Of a stretch of DNA of 64,000 bases, positions 1 to 12,200 are shown one piece after another. The stretch spans positions 186,001 to 250,000 of the forward strand of contig JAOWCC010000042.1 in the NCBI GenBank assembly GCA_030867875.1, in the 5' to 3' direction. The notes beneath the pieces were generated by a model, which was not told the origin of the DNA, made no database searches, and saw only the letters and a list, made by a program, of their open reading frames with translations. The translations under genes were made by a program, and so were the position numbers. The stretch is from Actinernus sp. WN-2022. Its lineage: Eukaryota > Cnidaria > Anthozoa > Actiniaria > Actinernidae. The stretch's first letter is position 1; each line of letters starts with the position of its first letter.

Positions 1-109
1 GTTTGTTTCTAATAACACATGGCTATCGACCAATCACAGCGCGCGTCTCGCACTATTTATTGTACAACAGTCTGTGGTACCTATAAAGTCGTTACACATT
101 TGTAATTAC

Positions 110-279
110 CTGGATAATTTCATAATCGGCAACGAACTTCCCAAGATCAGAGTGCTTTTTCGTGGTCACGTGTTTCTTTGCGATGTCAATGCAGCCCATG
201 GCAATACCATTCCAGCACGCGCCACTCAACAGGTAAAAGTACGGGTCAATGGCTTCGTCGTTCGCTATGTGCATGTCGC
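110..279 (-). CDS. ACAD gene exon 6, last exon inside the window
   Basis: 170 bases; acceptor TTAAAG, donor CAG|GTAATT. It encodes DMHIANDEAIDPYFYLLSG, ACWNGIAMGCIDIAKKHV and ends KFVADYEIIQ, corresponding to the first long helix of the ACAD C-terminal domain. It ends in phase 0. Exon 7 of the paralogue at 54834 begins in phase 0 with DYVGECIIETNASR, the expected next residues. Confidence 0.87.
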
Positions 280-3200
280 CTTTAACAGAGTAAGTTTAAA
301 TTAAGACATGATTCTCCATCCAGGGGAATAATACAAGTACTTGAACTTAAAAAAGAAAAGGTTTTCATTTATATAACGTAATTATATTCGGAAATCACAA
401 GGAAGTCTTGAGATAGGGACTGCTATTGTGGCGCAAAGTGCTGCCGTGTAATCTATAACTTACGAGTGTTTGTTATACCTCCAGAATACAGGCTGTTGTG
501 CCGTAAGACAATCCCCTACGCTTTCAGGAAAGAACACAGGTTTTTTCACGTGTCCCCCTCGTATTGATTAGGAGACAATGCCAATTAACAGCTCAGAGAT
601 TGCGAGTTAAAAAACCTGTGGCCGTGTCGCGCACTCTAGACCGTGTTCTACCAACTGAGCTAACCATGGAACCCGCGACCTCCCGCACTGTAGACCGTGC
701 TCTACCAACGGAGATAACCAGTGACCTCCCGCACTGTAGACCATGCTCTACCAACTGAGATAACGAGTGAACCCGCGACCTCCCGCACTCTTAGACCATG
801 CTCTACCAACTGAGGTAACCAGTGAACCCGCGACCTCCCGCACTGTAGACCGTGCTCTACCAACTGAGGTAACCAGTGAACCCGCGACCTCACGCACTGT
901 AGACCGTGCTCTACCAACTGAGCTAACCAGTGAACCCGCGACCTCACGCACTGTAGACCGTGCTCTACCAACTGAGCTAACCAGTGAACCCGCGACCTCA
1001 CGCACTGTAGACCGTGCTCTACCAACTGAGCTAACCAGTGAACCCGCGACCTCACGCACTGTAGACCATGCTCTACCAACTGAGATAACCAGTGAACCCG
1101 CGACCTCACGCACTGTAGATCATGCTCTACCAACCGAGATAACCAGTGAACCCGCGACCTCACGCACTGTAGACCGTGCTCTACCAACTGAGATAACCAG
1201 TTAACCCGCGACCTCACGCACTGTAGACCGTGCTCTACCAACTGAGATAACCAGTGAACCCGCGACCTCCCGCACTCTAGACCGTGCTCTACCAACTGAG
1301 ATAACCAGTGAACCCGCGACCTCCTGCACTCTAGACCGTGCTCTACCAACTGAGATAACCAGTGAACCCGCGACCTCCTGCACTCTAGACCGTGCTCTAC
1401 CAACTGAGGTAACCAGTGAACCCGCGACCTCCCGCACTGTAGACCGTGCTCTACCAACGGAGATAACCAGTGAACCCGCGACCTCCCGCACTCTAGACCG
1501 TGCTCTACCAACTGAGGTAACCAGTGGATCCGCGAACTCCCGCACTGTAGACCATGCTCTACCAACTGAGGTAACCATGAGGCGGTAAATGTTCTCCTCA
1601 AACAAGAATCGCATTTGTTTATTCTAAGTATGTCCAGTACCCCAGTACACAGGCAAGTGTTATTATGGCTGGACAGCGCTTTGTGTTGGTTAAATTAGAA
1701 ATATTATCATGATGAAAAATCCATAGCAGTGAAAAATGGCTAATACAATACATTTGAAAAAGTGAGAAACTCTCCCTTCCAATTTGATTATTACTTGTAA
1801 TAGTAAGATACATGTGTAAATACTAAATTAACTGATATTTTTAAGCACCGTCTGCCCTGTGTCTATCAGTGTTTGTACTATGTATGTATTAGGTTTGTTT
1901 GTGTTATTACTTTGTGTATGTAAATTGTTTCTTTAATAAATTGTAGAAAAGAGAAAAAGTCAAGTGATTGAAAGACAATGTTTGAAGTGGTTTTGTTTTT
2001 CTAATCTCAGCTATTTTTAGGATGGTTCTGATTGTTTTAGAGGGTTTCGGTTCCAAGATCTTCAGTTAATAGAGAAAAGGCCTAGAGATATCAGAACTAA
2101 CACTGCTGACAGTCCCTTTGTTTTCATTTGTTTCCGTCAGTCCTGAACCCACGGGGGGGGGGGGGGTAACGTCTATCCTGAGAAGGTCACATGCTGATAT
2201 ATCATTTTAATAACCAATGAATTGCGCTCGTGCTCCCATGGGAAAGGATTTACTGAATGGTAAACAAACTTCAAAACGCTGTAATGGAAAGATCGATGAG
2301 AGGTTGAAAATAGCATTTACAAACAGGTTTCGCTAATACCGAGCTCGTGCCTTTAAATAAACGAAGCCGGTCTGATTTTTTTTAGCCGTACAGTACAACC
2401 ACGTGATTACATTTCTGCAAAAGGCCCATTGTCCTGGGAAGCGATGTGAAAGTTTACGGTAAATACCAATGTCTTACCAAAAGGGCCTACAACTCTGTCG
2501 GGTGTCAACAAGCCCTCGCTGATCGTTGGTCCTGATTGGTTGCCATGCATACCGAGCGCTGACCAGTTGTCAGCACTGGCTCGTACTTCATCCTAAGAGA
2601 TGAAAAAAAGAAATCGCATCACGTTATGTCAGACAGATATAAAAACGGGAGTCCAAGGGTTTCTCGCCTTCAGTTGTCATTCAGCCTTTTTCGAGTGAAC
2701 ATCTGCGTGATGCCCCACTCGAGTGGCTCCCCTGCCGTTTGGTTGTCGCGCGAAATTCAAATATTATAGTTTAGAATAAGGCCTACATAGTTCGTAAACA
2801 GTCATAAAATCACATTGGCAGTCATTAATGAAGAACTAGCTTCATCCTGTTCACGTTAATTGCTTGTTTAGTTTCACGATAAGAGACACGGGACAAGTAC
2901 ATCAAGGGACACGGGACACCGTACATCAAGGGACACGGGACACCGTACATCAAGCATAACAAGCCGGTGACGCACCTTAAACAAAAGGTAGCAGGAAGAC
3001 TGATTAAAAAAGTCCCCTTCGAACTTTGGACTCGTTCCCGAGACGACGTACCAGTCCGCGTGCCCAGCACTAGTTGCCCAGGAGCCATATTTTAGAAACT
3101 GTATGCGGCCATCAGCGAGCATTCTGGCTTTGGAGCTCAGAGGTATCCAAAAATGGCCTCCTATGATGATGATAAATAATTACAATTTATATATATTTCA

Positions 3201-6200
3201 TCATATACTAATGTACTAATAATAACTCATGTAATAATTCCTATGTTGACTGTTATAATAATATTTCTTTATTATTAGGATCTAACTTAGTTATTGTAAT
3301 GCTTCGGCTAATAGAAAGACCAACACTATTATGTTTATGTACTGGCTTGACATTTGGTTGTGATACCGTTCAGTGACAACGGAAGATGTACCGTTTGGTA
3401 ACATGGTAAGTCATTTTTAATTTAAAGAATGCGATGTAAAGTGGTAGTACTACAGCTTACCACTTTACATCACATTTTTAATTTACCCCTTCGATTCTGT
3501 TTAACAAATTATTTAACGATTGGCCGTACTAATTCAACATGGCTAAACCATTCATATTTTGTAATTTCGTATTCATTTACTTCTAAAGCTGTAGTGTAAT
3601 CATAAGTAAAATGTTTCTTTAAGTTCGCAAAAGCTGTCAATTTGATCTCAAGATAAGAGTGCAGGCCTAAAGTGGGGGTGCGGCTTATAGACGGTCAATT
3701 ATGGTACTGTATAGCTACTAAATAGAGCCTGATATTAAAGTACTACGACGAAATTCGATCATGTACTTTTCTACTTTTTTGTCTTCCAAAACGACAGTGT
3801 CGAAAATATCCAAATCAGTGAAAATTACTTCCAAAGGACCAAATTAACCTATGAATTTTGCAGAGAGTTTACCGCCGAAATCACGTCCGCCTTTACTGAA
3901 GTGTGTTCCAAATACTTCGCGATTTTCGACCAGCGGTTTGCTGTCGTGACGTCATCTTCTCAACGCGTCGCTCTTGTAAATGCGTATTTCCATTCAAAAC
4001 TTCTTTCCTATTTGGAAAAAAATAGTATAAACAGGTACTTTACTTATAAGTTCGTGTGTGAAACGTAACCCCGCATGTTGTTGTATCGAGAAGATGACGT
4101 CACGTCCACTGGAATAGCCCTGTCATGCATAGCTCTGTCACGGAACGGTAACGGTGTGGATAGGAAAAATATAGCAAATTTACTTTACAAATACGCGAAA
4201 TATCACTAACAAAATTTGATCGTAGTGGCACTTTAAGGTTACCGGATACCTTCAAAACGAAAAAGATGGGGAAATTTTTTTTCCGCACATAAATGTAGTT
4301 TTAGTAGTAGTGTCTCATATACCAAAAACTCCGTTCAATAAAAATTAATGTTGACGGAGAAATACCAAAAGGAAGTTTTTGACAGGAAGTAAAAGGTTCC
4401 GTTTGATTGTCAGCAGATCAATAAACACACGACAAGTGCTCACTCGCCCGTAACGACGGTGTGGGCAGTCTCGTACCCAGAGCTCATCTCTGGGTACGAG
4501 ACTGTGGTGTGGGTAAAGTTAGCGCATATTAAATCTATTTCAAAAAACCAATGTTCACGTTTATTGAGAAAAGTTTTTCCACACACGATTCCATAATTCC
4601 ATCGGTTGTTAGCCTTATGCCTTCCAAAAAGCAAGCAGGATGCTCTTAGCTTCGAAAACAAAGAAAACAAAGAAAAACAAGGTCAAACAATGCATACGAC
4701 TACAAAGCCAAATAGTCCGTCTGAGTCCTCGCAAAACCCGTTCATATTTTCACTTTCAGACAGAGTGCCGAGTGGACCACATCTGAACATAAAGAAGAAT
4801 TGATAGGAGCCAGCCCAGAGAATATTTGTTTCAAAGAAAGCTTGGATGGAAACGTAAAGTCTGATGGTGACTCCGAATCGCTTGAAACCAACACCACGAT
4901 CTCGCTATTGCCGTGCTGTTTCAGCCACCTGCAAATCGATGTCTCCTCTACTAACTATGCTGGCATTCAAGGCGTCTCAAGGTGTTCACCTCAAGGTCTT
5001 AAACTAGAACACATTTTCTCGATGGATCGGAAATCAACATTGGCGGGAAATCTTGACAGATAGTTGAACTGTGATGAGAAATGATTGGCCAAGAGCTCGC
5101 TAAGGCGGGGCTTCGATCATGCACGACAGACGGCTAGCTATTTTCTACGCTTTCGATTTTCAACCAAAATACAGTTTTAAAAAAGCTCCCACTCAAGAGA
5201 AATTTATTCGATTTGTTTGAAATGTTCACAAAATGTCAATTGATATCTCAGCTGCAAAACTGTGTCGGGAAATTGGAAAATTCTAAAAAGAGAGCTCTTG
5301 ACGGCGTTTTCCGCATATCTACTCTGATTATTTTTCGCCTTTTCACGGAGAGCATGATAACTTTTGAACTAATTCGAATTTTGAAATTCCCCGACGCTTT
5401 TGTAATACGATTCCTCTGAAATGCGACAAAGCAAACAGATTTTAAAACTTTAAAATATTTTCGGAGTCGGAGCTTCTGAAAGCCATTTCACTAGATCGGA
5501 GAAACGGGATCGCGGAAAATTCGATATTTTCAAATAACTCAAAACTTTTTATGTATTCTTGTAGCCAATTTTATAAGCTTTAAAATGATACATGGATGAT
5601 TTATCTACGATGTTTCCTCGAGGCGCTACATAATTTAGACTGGAAACGCACCATGAAGGTATCCGGTAACCTTAAAAGTGAACTGGAGAAGATTATAGAG
5701 CTTGTAAAACAGACTCGTATCTCCATCATTTCTAATGGCAGTCGGCTCAAACTTTGACAGACATGATATTGGGTCCCCTTTAATCACTGCTGCCATAATA
5801 ATGCCGTCATTTAGTGGCGAAGTCATAACCATGACGTCATCGGTCACGTGACTTTAAGTACATGCCTATATGCAAATACAAAATGTTTGCGGAAATAATG
5901 AAAAAGATGCTGCAAATAAATGAAAATTGTCACTGCAAATTAAAACTGGTTGCTGCAAATTAAAACTGGTTGCTGCAAATTAAAACTCGTTGCTGCAAAC
6001 TAAAACTCGTTGCTGCAAACTAAAACTGGTTGCTGCAAACTAAAACTGGTTGCTGCAAACTAAAACTCGTTGCTGCAAACTAAAACTGGTTGCTGCAAAC
6101 TAAAACTGGTTGCTGCAAACTAAAATTTGTTGCTGCAAACTAAAACTAGTTGCTGCAAACTAAAACTGGTTGCTGCAAACTAAAACTGGTTGCTGCAAAC

Positions 6201-9200
6201 TAAAACTGGTTGCTGCAAACTAAAACTGGTTGCTGCAAACTAAAACTGGTTGCTGCAAACTAAAACTGGTTGCTGCAAACTAAAACTGGTTGCTGCAAAC
6301 TAAAACTGGTTGCTGCAAACTAAAACATGTTGCTGCAAACTAAAGCGTGTTTCTCCACCGCCTTCGTCAGCAACTCCTCTCCAGTAGGCAGTGTCTGTCG
6401 GTAAGACTTTTAATGGAAAGTTCAGCCCGATCAGCCCACGTTTGGTGGCTATCGTCCCATCTTTCGCCAGCATTATTCCTGTTTGGATAACAACCTCTTG
6501 TGGTGCAGGATAGGGAAAGGGCGAGTTGAAAAGTGCGAGTTGCGAGTTGAAAGTTGAAATGTTACAGAAAAGAATGGCGGGGAAAATAGAGTGGACCTGT
6601 CGTGTGAAAAGACCCAGACTCTGGAAATTTCGAAGGCTGAGCCAAAGGGGAGCCAAGTCCAAGAGAATTTGACTTTAGGTCATGATTTCATTTGTTTCTG
6701 ATAGAAGATATACGATAAAAAGCAAGCATTTTTTGACGAGATTTCGATTCGGAATCAGTATTCTCCAGATACAAAACCGAGATGAACAGAGCCGAGAAGT
6801 TTAGAAATGAGCGAATTCGAGAATAGAAGAGAGTCTGAACTGTACCCGGACTAGCGTATGGACACCGAGAAAACTGAACTGAGTGCATGAATAGAAGAAA
6901 TAGAACTAGAAACCGAACCCGATGTTGAAACTATTTGACGCCCATACACAAATGGAGAAAACTGAACTGAGTATAAAATAATATATAGAACCGAAAACGA
7001 ACCGTGAGAACCGTCAGAAATGGGATATGGCTTACGGACATGAATCGAATATACAGAACTTTGGATTGCAAGAACAATTTATCGAACTGGAAATGACATG
7101 AACAAACTCGGAGGTCAAACAAGAAAAGCATTGAACCCGAAAAAAATGACAGAACAAGAAAAACGAGCGAAACTGAACTCTGAGAGGAAATTATAAAACT
7201 GACCTGTGGAAAACTGACCCTGTGGAAACATCAACAAAGGGTGACTTCATTTCGATTCTCGCTGGAAAATCGATGGAAACAACGGGAAAGAACTTAAATG
7301 ATCAAGAAGAAAATAATTAAGCTGGCAAAAAAAAGGAACGGAACATTTATCGAAAAAAAGGTACAAAATATGACTGCTTGAGATATTAGAATAGCGCTTA
7401 AGGCCTACCGCAGTGAAGAACGAAATTGTCTTGAGATGTGAGTTTGAACTGTCGTGATAGTTAAACTAAGTAATTGTGATTGCAATCGAAATATTGTAAA
7501 TTAGAAATAGAAAGGACTTAGCTCTGAATAACTATGAGGGCAACTGAAAGAGAACAAAATAAAACCTCCAGCGAGGCGTAGAAGAGCTGAACGGAAATGG
7601 AGACGGACAAAATTAAATAGTAACTTTTTAATCTACAAAGTCAAAAAAAATCAGGCTACTTTTGTAATGAAGTGCGCGCGCAGAAACTACTACACTAATT
7701 TTATACAAGAGAACAGCAATGATCATCGTACGCTGTTTAGGTCTGCAAAAACCCTCTTTCATCGGGAAACTGATCTAACTTTTCACGATTATTGTGACAG
7801 TACAGTACTCGCCAATGACATAGGTCACTTCTTCGTCCAGAAAGTTGAACGAATCCGTGCCAACCTTGATGCTGCCGCTGGTGATGACTCAATCAGCGAT
7901 CAATATACCGCGACTTCTATTCGCTTTGATTTGTTTAATACACTTAGTGAAGACGATGTTCGTCACTTAATCTCTAAGTCTAGCAAGAAGACCAGCTCCT
8001 TAGATCCCATGCCCACTCCTCTCGTGGTTGAGTGCCTGGATGTTCTTCTTCCAGTACTCACTAGGATGACAAACTTGTCTTTACACTCTGGATGCTTCCC
8101 TGACAACTGGAAACAGGCTGAAGTCCACCCAAGACTGAAGAAACCTAGAGCAGAGGTTATTTTTAATAACCTCCGTCCTATTAGTAACCTTTCGTTTGTT
8201 TCTAAGCTCACTGAACGAGCAGTTTTCAGTCAAACTCATGATCACCTGACTTTGCATAAACTCTATCCCAAAGCTCAGTCCGCTTACCGCGAATTTCATA
8301 GCACTGAAACTGCACTTCTTCGTGTAAAAAACGATATCTTAATGAACATGAATCAACAACACGTGACTCTTCTAGTACTACTGGACCTAAGCGCCGCCTT
8401 CGACACTGTCGATCACCCCATATTACTGGACCGTCTGTATTCTGATTTTGGCATCTCAGGACAAGTACTTTCCTGGTTTAAGTCTTATTTACATAATAGA
8501 TACCAATACATATCTATACAAGAGGGACATCCAGGAAGTTTAAAATGAAGTACGGTGTTCCACAAGGTTCCTGCCTTGGCCCCCTCCTGTTTGTCATCTA
8601 CGCAAGCAAGCTGTTTACTATTCTGGAACGTCATCTACCAGACGTCCACGCATATGCTGACGATACACAGCTGTATATTTCATTCAAACCGGACTTAACT
8701 GTCAAGCAATCTGCTGCTGTTGAGGCCATGCAAAACTGCATCGCAGACATCAGGAAGTGGATGCTAGCGGATAGGCTAAAACTAAATGATGACAAAACAG
8801 AGTTTGTTATCATCGGGACAAGACAGCAGCTGGCAAAAGTGAACGTTGACTCACTGCGCGTCGGAGATGTAACCACAGCACCCTCTAGTGAGGCAAAAAA
8901 CCTTGGTTGCTGGTTCGATGCGCAGCTGAAAATGGACACCCACATTAACAAGACTTGTAAATCAGCTTTCTTTCACTTATTTAACATTAGGAGAATTAGA
9001 AAATTTCTTAGTTTTGACACTGTGCGAATCTTAATTAACGCCTTTGTTACTAGTCGACTAGACTATTGTAATAGCCTTCTCTATGGCCTGCCAGCCAATC
9101 AGCTGCACAAACTTCAGCGTGTGCAGAATGCTGCGGCTAGACTCATTTGTAATATCAGTCGGTTCGATCACATTACTCCCGTTTTATATAAACTACACTG

Positions 9201-12200
9201 GCTACCCGTTAAACATAGAATTGATTTTAAAATCTTACTTATTACCTACAAAGCTATAAATGGACTCGCTCCAGCATATATAACTGAACTTATCAAATGT
9301 AAGACTACTTCAAGATATAACTTTAGATCGTCTAAAGAACCTCTGCTAGAGCGACCAAGAATGAGAACATTGAGCACATTGGGTGACCGCTCTTTTGCGG
9401 TAGCGGCACCCACACTGTGGAATGTCCTGCCCGCTAAAATTCGTAATGCTTCTAGTGTTACGACTTTTAAGAAGTTGCTAAAAACTTATCTTTTCGGCAA
9501 AGCATTTCAACAATAGTATCGTCTTACCATTGTTATACAACACGTCTATATTTATATTCTGTATATATTCAATTATGATAGATTTAGATATACTATATAC
9601 ATTACTTAGTTAGGATTAGTACGTAATCCTATAGGCATTTGTAATGCGCATGTGAACATCTGCCAATGGAACACGCGCAATATAAATACTAAATTTATTA
9701 TTAATTTATTATAAATAAACGCTGGTATAAAATAAAATAAAAATTTCTAGGGGTCCACAAGCGGCCCGGGGTCCACGTTTCATCGAAACTCGTAGTTCCT
9801 GTATACGAAAAAAAAAATTCGCCCTCAAAAATCATTTTCCATCTCAGGAACTCTAATCTCATTTTTCTTACTTTTTCAACTCGCAACTCGCAGTTTTCAA
9901 CTCGCATCATCCCCTCCTTGTGGTGGGTCTAGCTTCTTAGTTTTCTTGGTTTTACTAGTGAAATGCCCCCTCCTATCCGCTTCTTTTCTCCTTCGGAAAT
10001 CCTCCATTGACAATATTCATCACTCCTTGAGGTTCCAGCACGAAGTGGATTGCCGCAACTACAACAATAGTTAGCCGCCGAGGAAAATACCTCGGCGGAA
10101 CACGATGGACAGAACATCGTAGTTTTAGTACAACTACATGTAATATGTGGTTTCTAGTACAGTAAACAAGTCAGATATTCGATCGAGAAGGAGTATACTA
10201 CTCACCCCCACCCCTCAGTCACAGCAGCTGGAAGTTATACGCATGTGCCGTAAAGGAAATCCGTAATATTGGTGGGAAAATTACAGTGACGGAGTTTGCA
10301 GCAACATGCACGTTAATAATTTGCAGCAACTAGTTTTAGTTTGCAGCAACACATTTTAGTTTGCAGCAACAAGTTTTAGTTTGCAGCAACGAGTTTTAGT
10401 TTGCAGCAACGAGTTTTATTTTGCAGCAACCAATGTTAGTTTGCAGCAACCAATGTTAGTTTGCAGCAACGAGTTTCAGTTTGCAGCAACGAGTTTTAGT
10501 TTGCAGCAACGAGTTTTAGTTTGCAGCAACAAGTAATTAATTTGCAGCAGAGAGTTTTAGTTTGCAGCAACCAGTTTTAGTTTGCAGCAACGAGTTTTAA
10601 TTTGCAGCAATCAGTTGTAATTTGCAGTGACAATTTTCATTTATTTGCAGCATCTTTTTTATTATTTCCGCAAACATTTTGTATTTGCATCAGTTTATTT
10701 TTATTTTCGCACGAGGCAATTGTTTATTTGCAGCATGTCCCTTACGGGCCACCGTACATGCCCATATCTCCCTTATTTCTAATTCCACGTGGCTCAAACT
10801 TTGACAGACATGGTATTGGGTCACCATATATCACTTAGTGGTGATGTCGTAATGATGACGTCATCGGTCATGTCATTTTAGTGCCTGCCCGTAGCTCCCT
10901 CATTGGACAGGCCGCTCAAACTTTGACAGACATGGTATTGGGTCCCTATAAATCATTTTATCACTTTCTTTGCGTTTAAATAACACCGAGGGCCTCTTTC
11001 GCAGGCTAGACAAACTACGGCATGTCCGTAGCCTTACCGTAACCGTACTGTAACCGTGCTGTACCGTAACTCTGTAATTTGATTGGATCAGCAGGACAAA
11101 AACAACAGGGAAACCATTTCAATGTCACGGCATGCCGTACAGTAACCGTGCCGTAGACATTGCCGTAGTTTGTCCACTCATACGAAATCTGCTCTTGAGA
11201 TTTGACTGTAATTTCCTTATTTTCTTCATGAATTATTAATGATACGATAATTATATTTAATGTTTTTCACAAAACTCCAGCAGCACATTTAAGAGCTGCA
11301 AACCGGCACAGTCGCAATATCACTAACACAAATGTACCAACTCACCAGTCGCAATATCACTGAACACCAATGTACCGACCAGCTTCTCGTTGTCAAGGCG
11401 ACGCAGAAGATTCTTGATCGTTTCGTTGTCATGGTGACGAAGCAACACGCTGGTGACGGCGCCCAAATGCATGACTGGAAATAAAATATTTTAGCTTAAT
11501 AAGCTTAAGATAAGTTTACTATAATAAACTTAAAATAAAATATTGACTATTATATTACGATTATGATGATGAAATTATGACGGATTATCATGATCATAGC
11601 AACAATGATATGCCACTTACCGTAAACCATCGCTGTACTTGGACATCCATATCTTGCGATCGTCTCAACAACCATAACAGCAGTCACATGACTCCCGCCT
11701 AGCCCCCCAAGCTCTTTGGGTACCATCAATCCCAGAAGGCCAAGAGAGGCGAGGGCGTCAAGACTCTTCCTGGGAAATTCATATTGTTGATCTGCAGGAA
11801 GCTGTCAGAATAATTTATTGAAATTTTATCACAACAGTCGATTGTCTTGATTTACAGAGTTCGTAAACAGTCAAAAATAGCATTGTCAGTCATTAATGAT
11901 CAACTAAATAACTGTTTAGACCTACATCCTGCTTACTAATTTTATACTTTGTTTGTTAGTGTGTATTTTGTGTGTTGCGTGTGTATTTATGATCACTTTA
12001 ATTAACTTAATTAATTATTCAATGTTGTGTGCTTTGCGATTTTACGCCTTTCTTCTGATTTAAGGACTACATTAACTTTATCATTTAATGGGCACCCGAC
12101 CAGATTATCTCCTTATAGTTATTTCAGGTGCCCGGTTACTTTATAACTTGTTTACTTTAATCCACCCATGTAATCTGCCACTGTAAGTACAAAATAAAAA

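Larger units (their letters stand above)
6521..9905. mobile_element. Inner insert bounded by 32-bp inverted repeats
   Basis: GCGAGTTGAAAAGTGCGAGT (start of the left repeat, 6521-6552) has an inverted near-perfect partner at 9874-9905 with one mismatch in 32. The repeats frame about 3.4 kb containing the LINE and separate the two coding fragments of the composite. No target duplication could be confirmed. Confidence 0.45.
5870..10692. mobile_element. Composite element with inverted 20-bp repeat arrays as termini
   Basis: The left end (ATGCAAATACAAAATG...) and right end are inverted copies over about 75 bp. Each continues inward into a 20-bp tandem array in opposite orientation (5929-6345 and 10310-10625). 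Inside are broken minus-strand coding fragments, a second pair of inverted repeats and a CR1/L2 LINE. No transposase was recognised. It lies within intron 3 of the ACAD gene. Superfamily unknown; long tandem-repeat TIRs are the defining trait. Confidence 0.65.

Noticed and set aside
702..1614. Long repetitive frames on both strands (up to ~299 codons)
   Set aside because: They are produced by the 54-bp tandem repeat, whose length is a multiple of three; the unit is tRNA-derived, not coding.
5929..6345. CRISPR-like appearance of regular 20-bp repeats
   Set aside because: There are no unique spacers; it is a continuous minisatellite with an inverted partner in a eukaryotic context.
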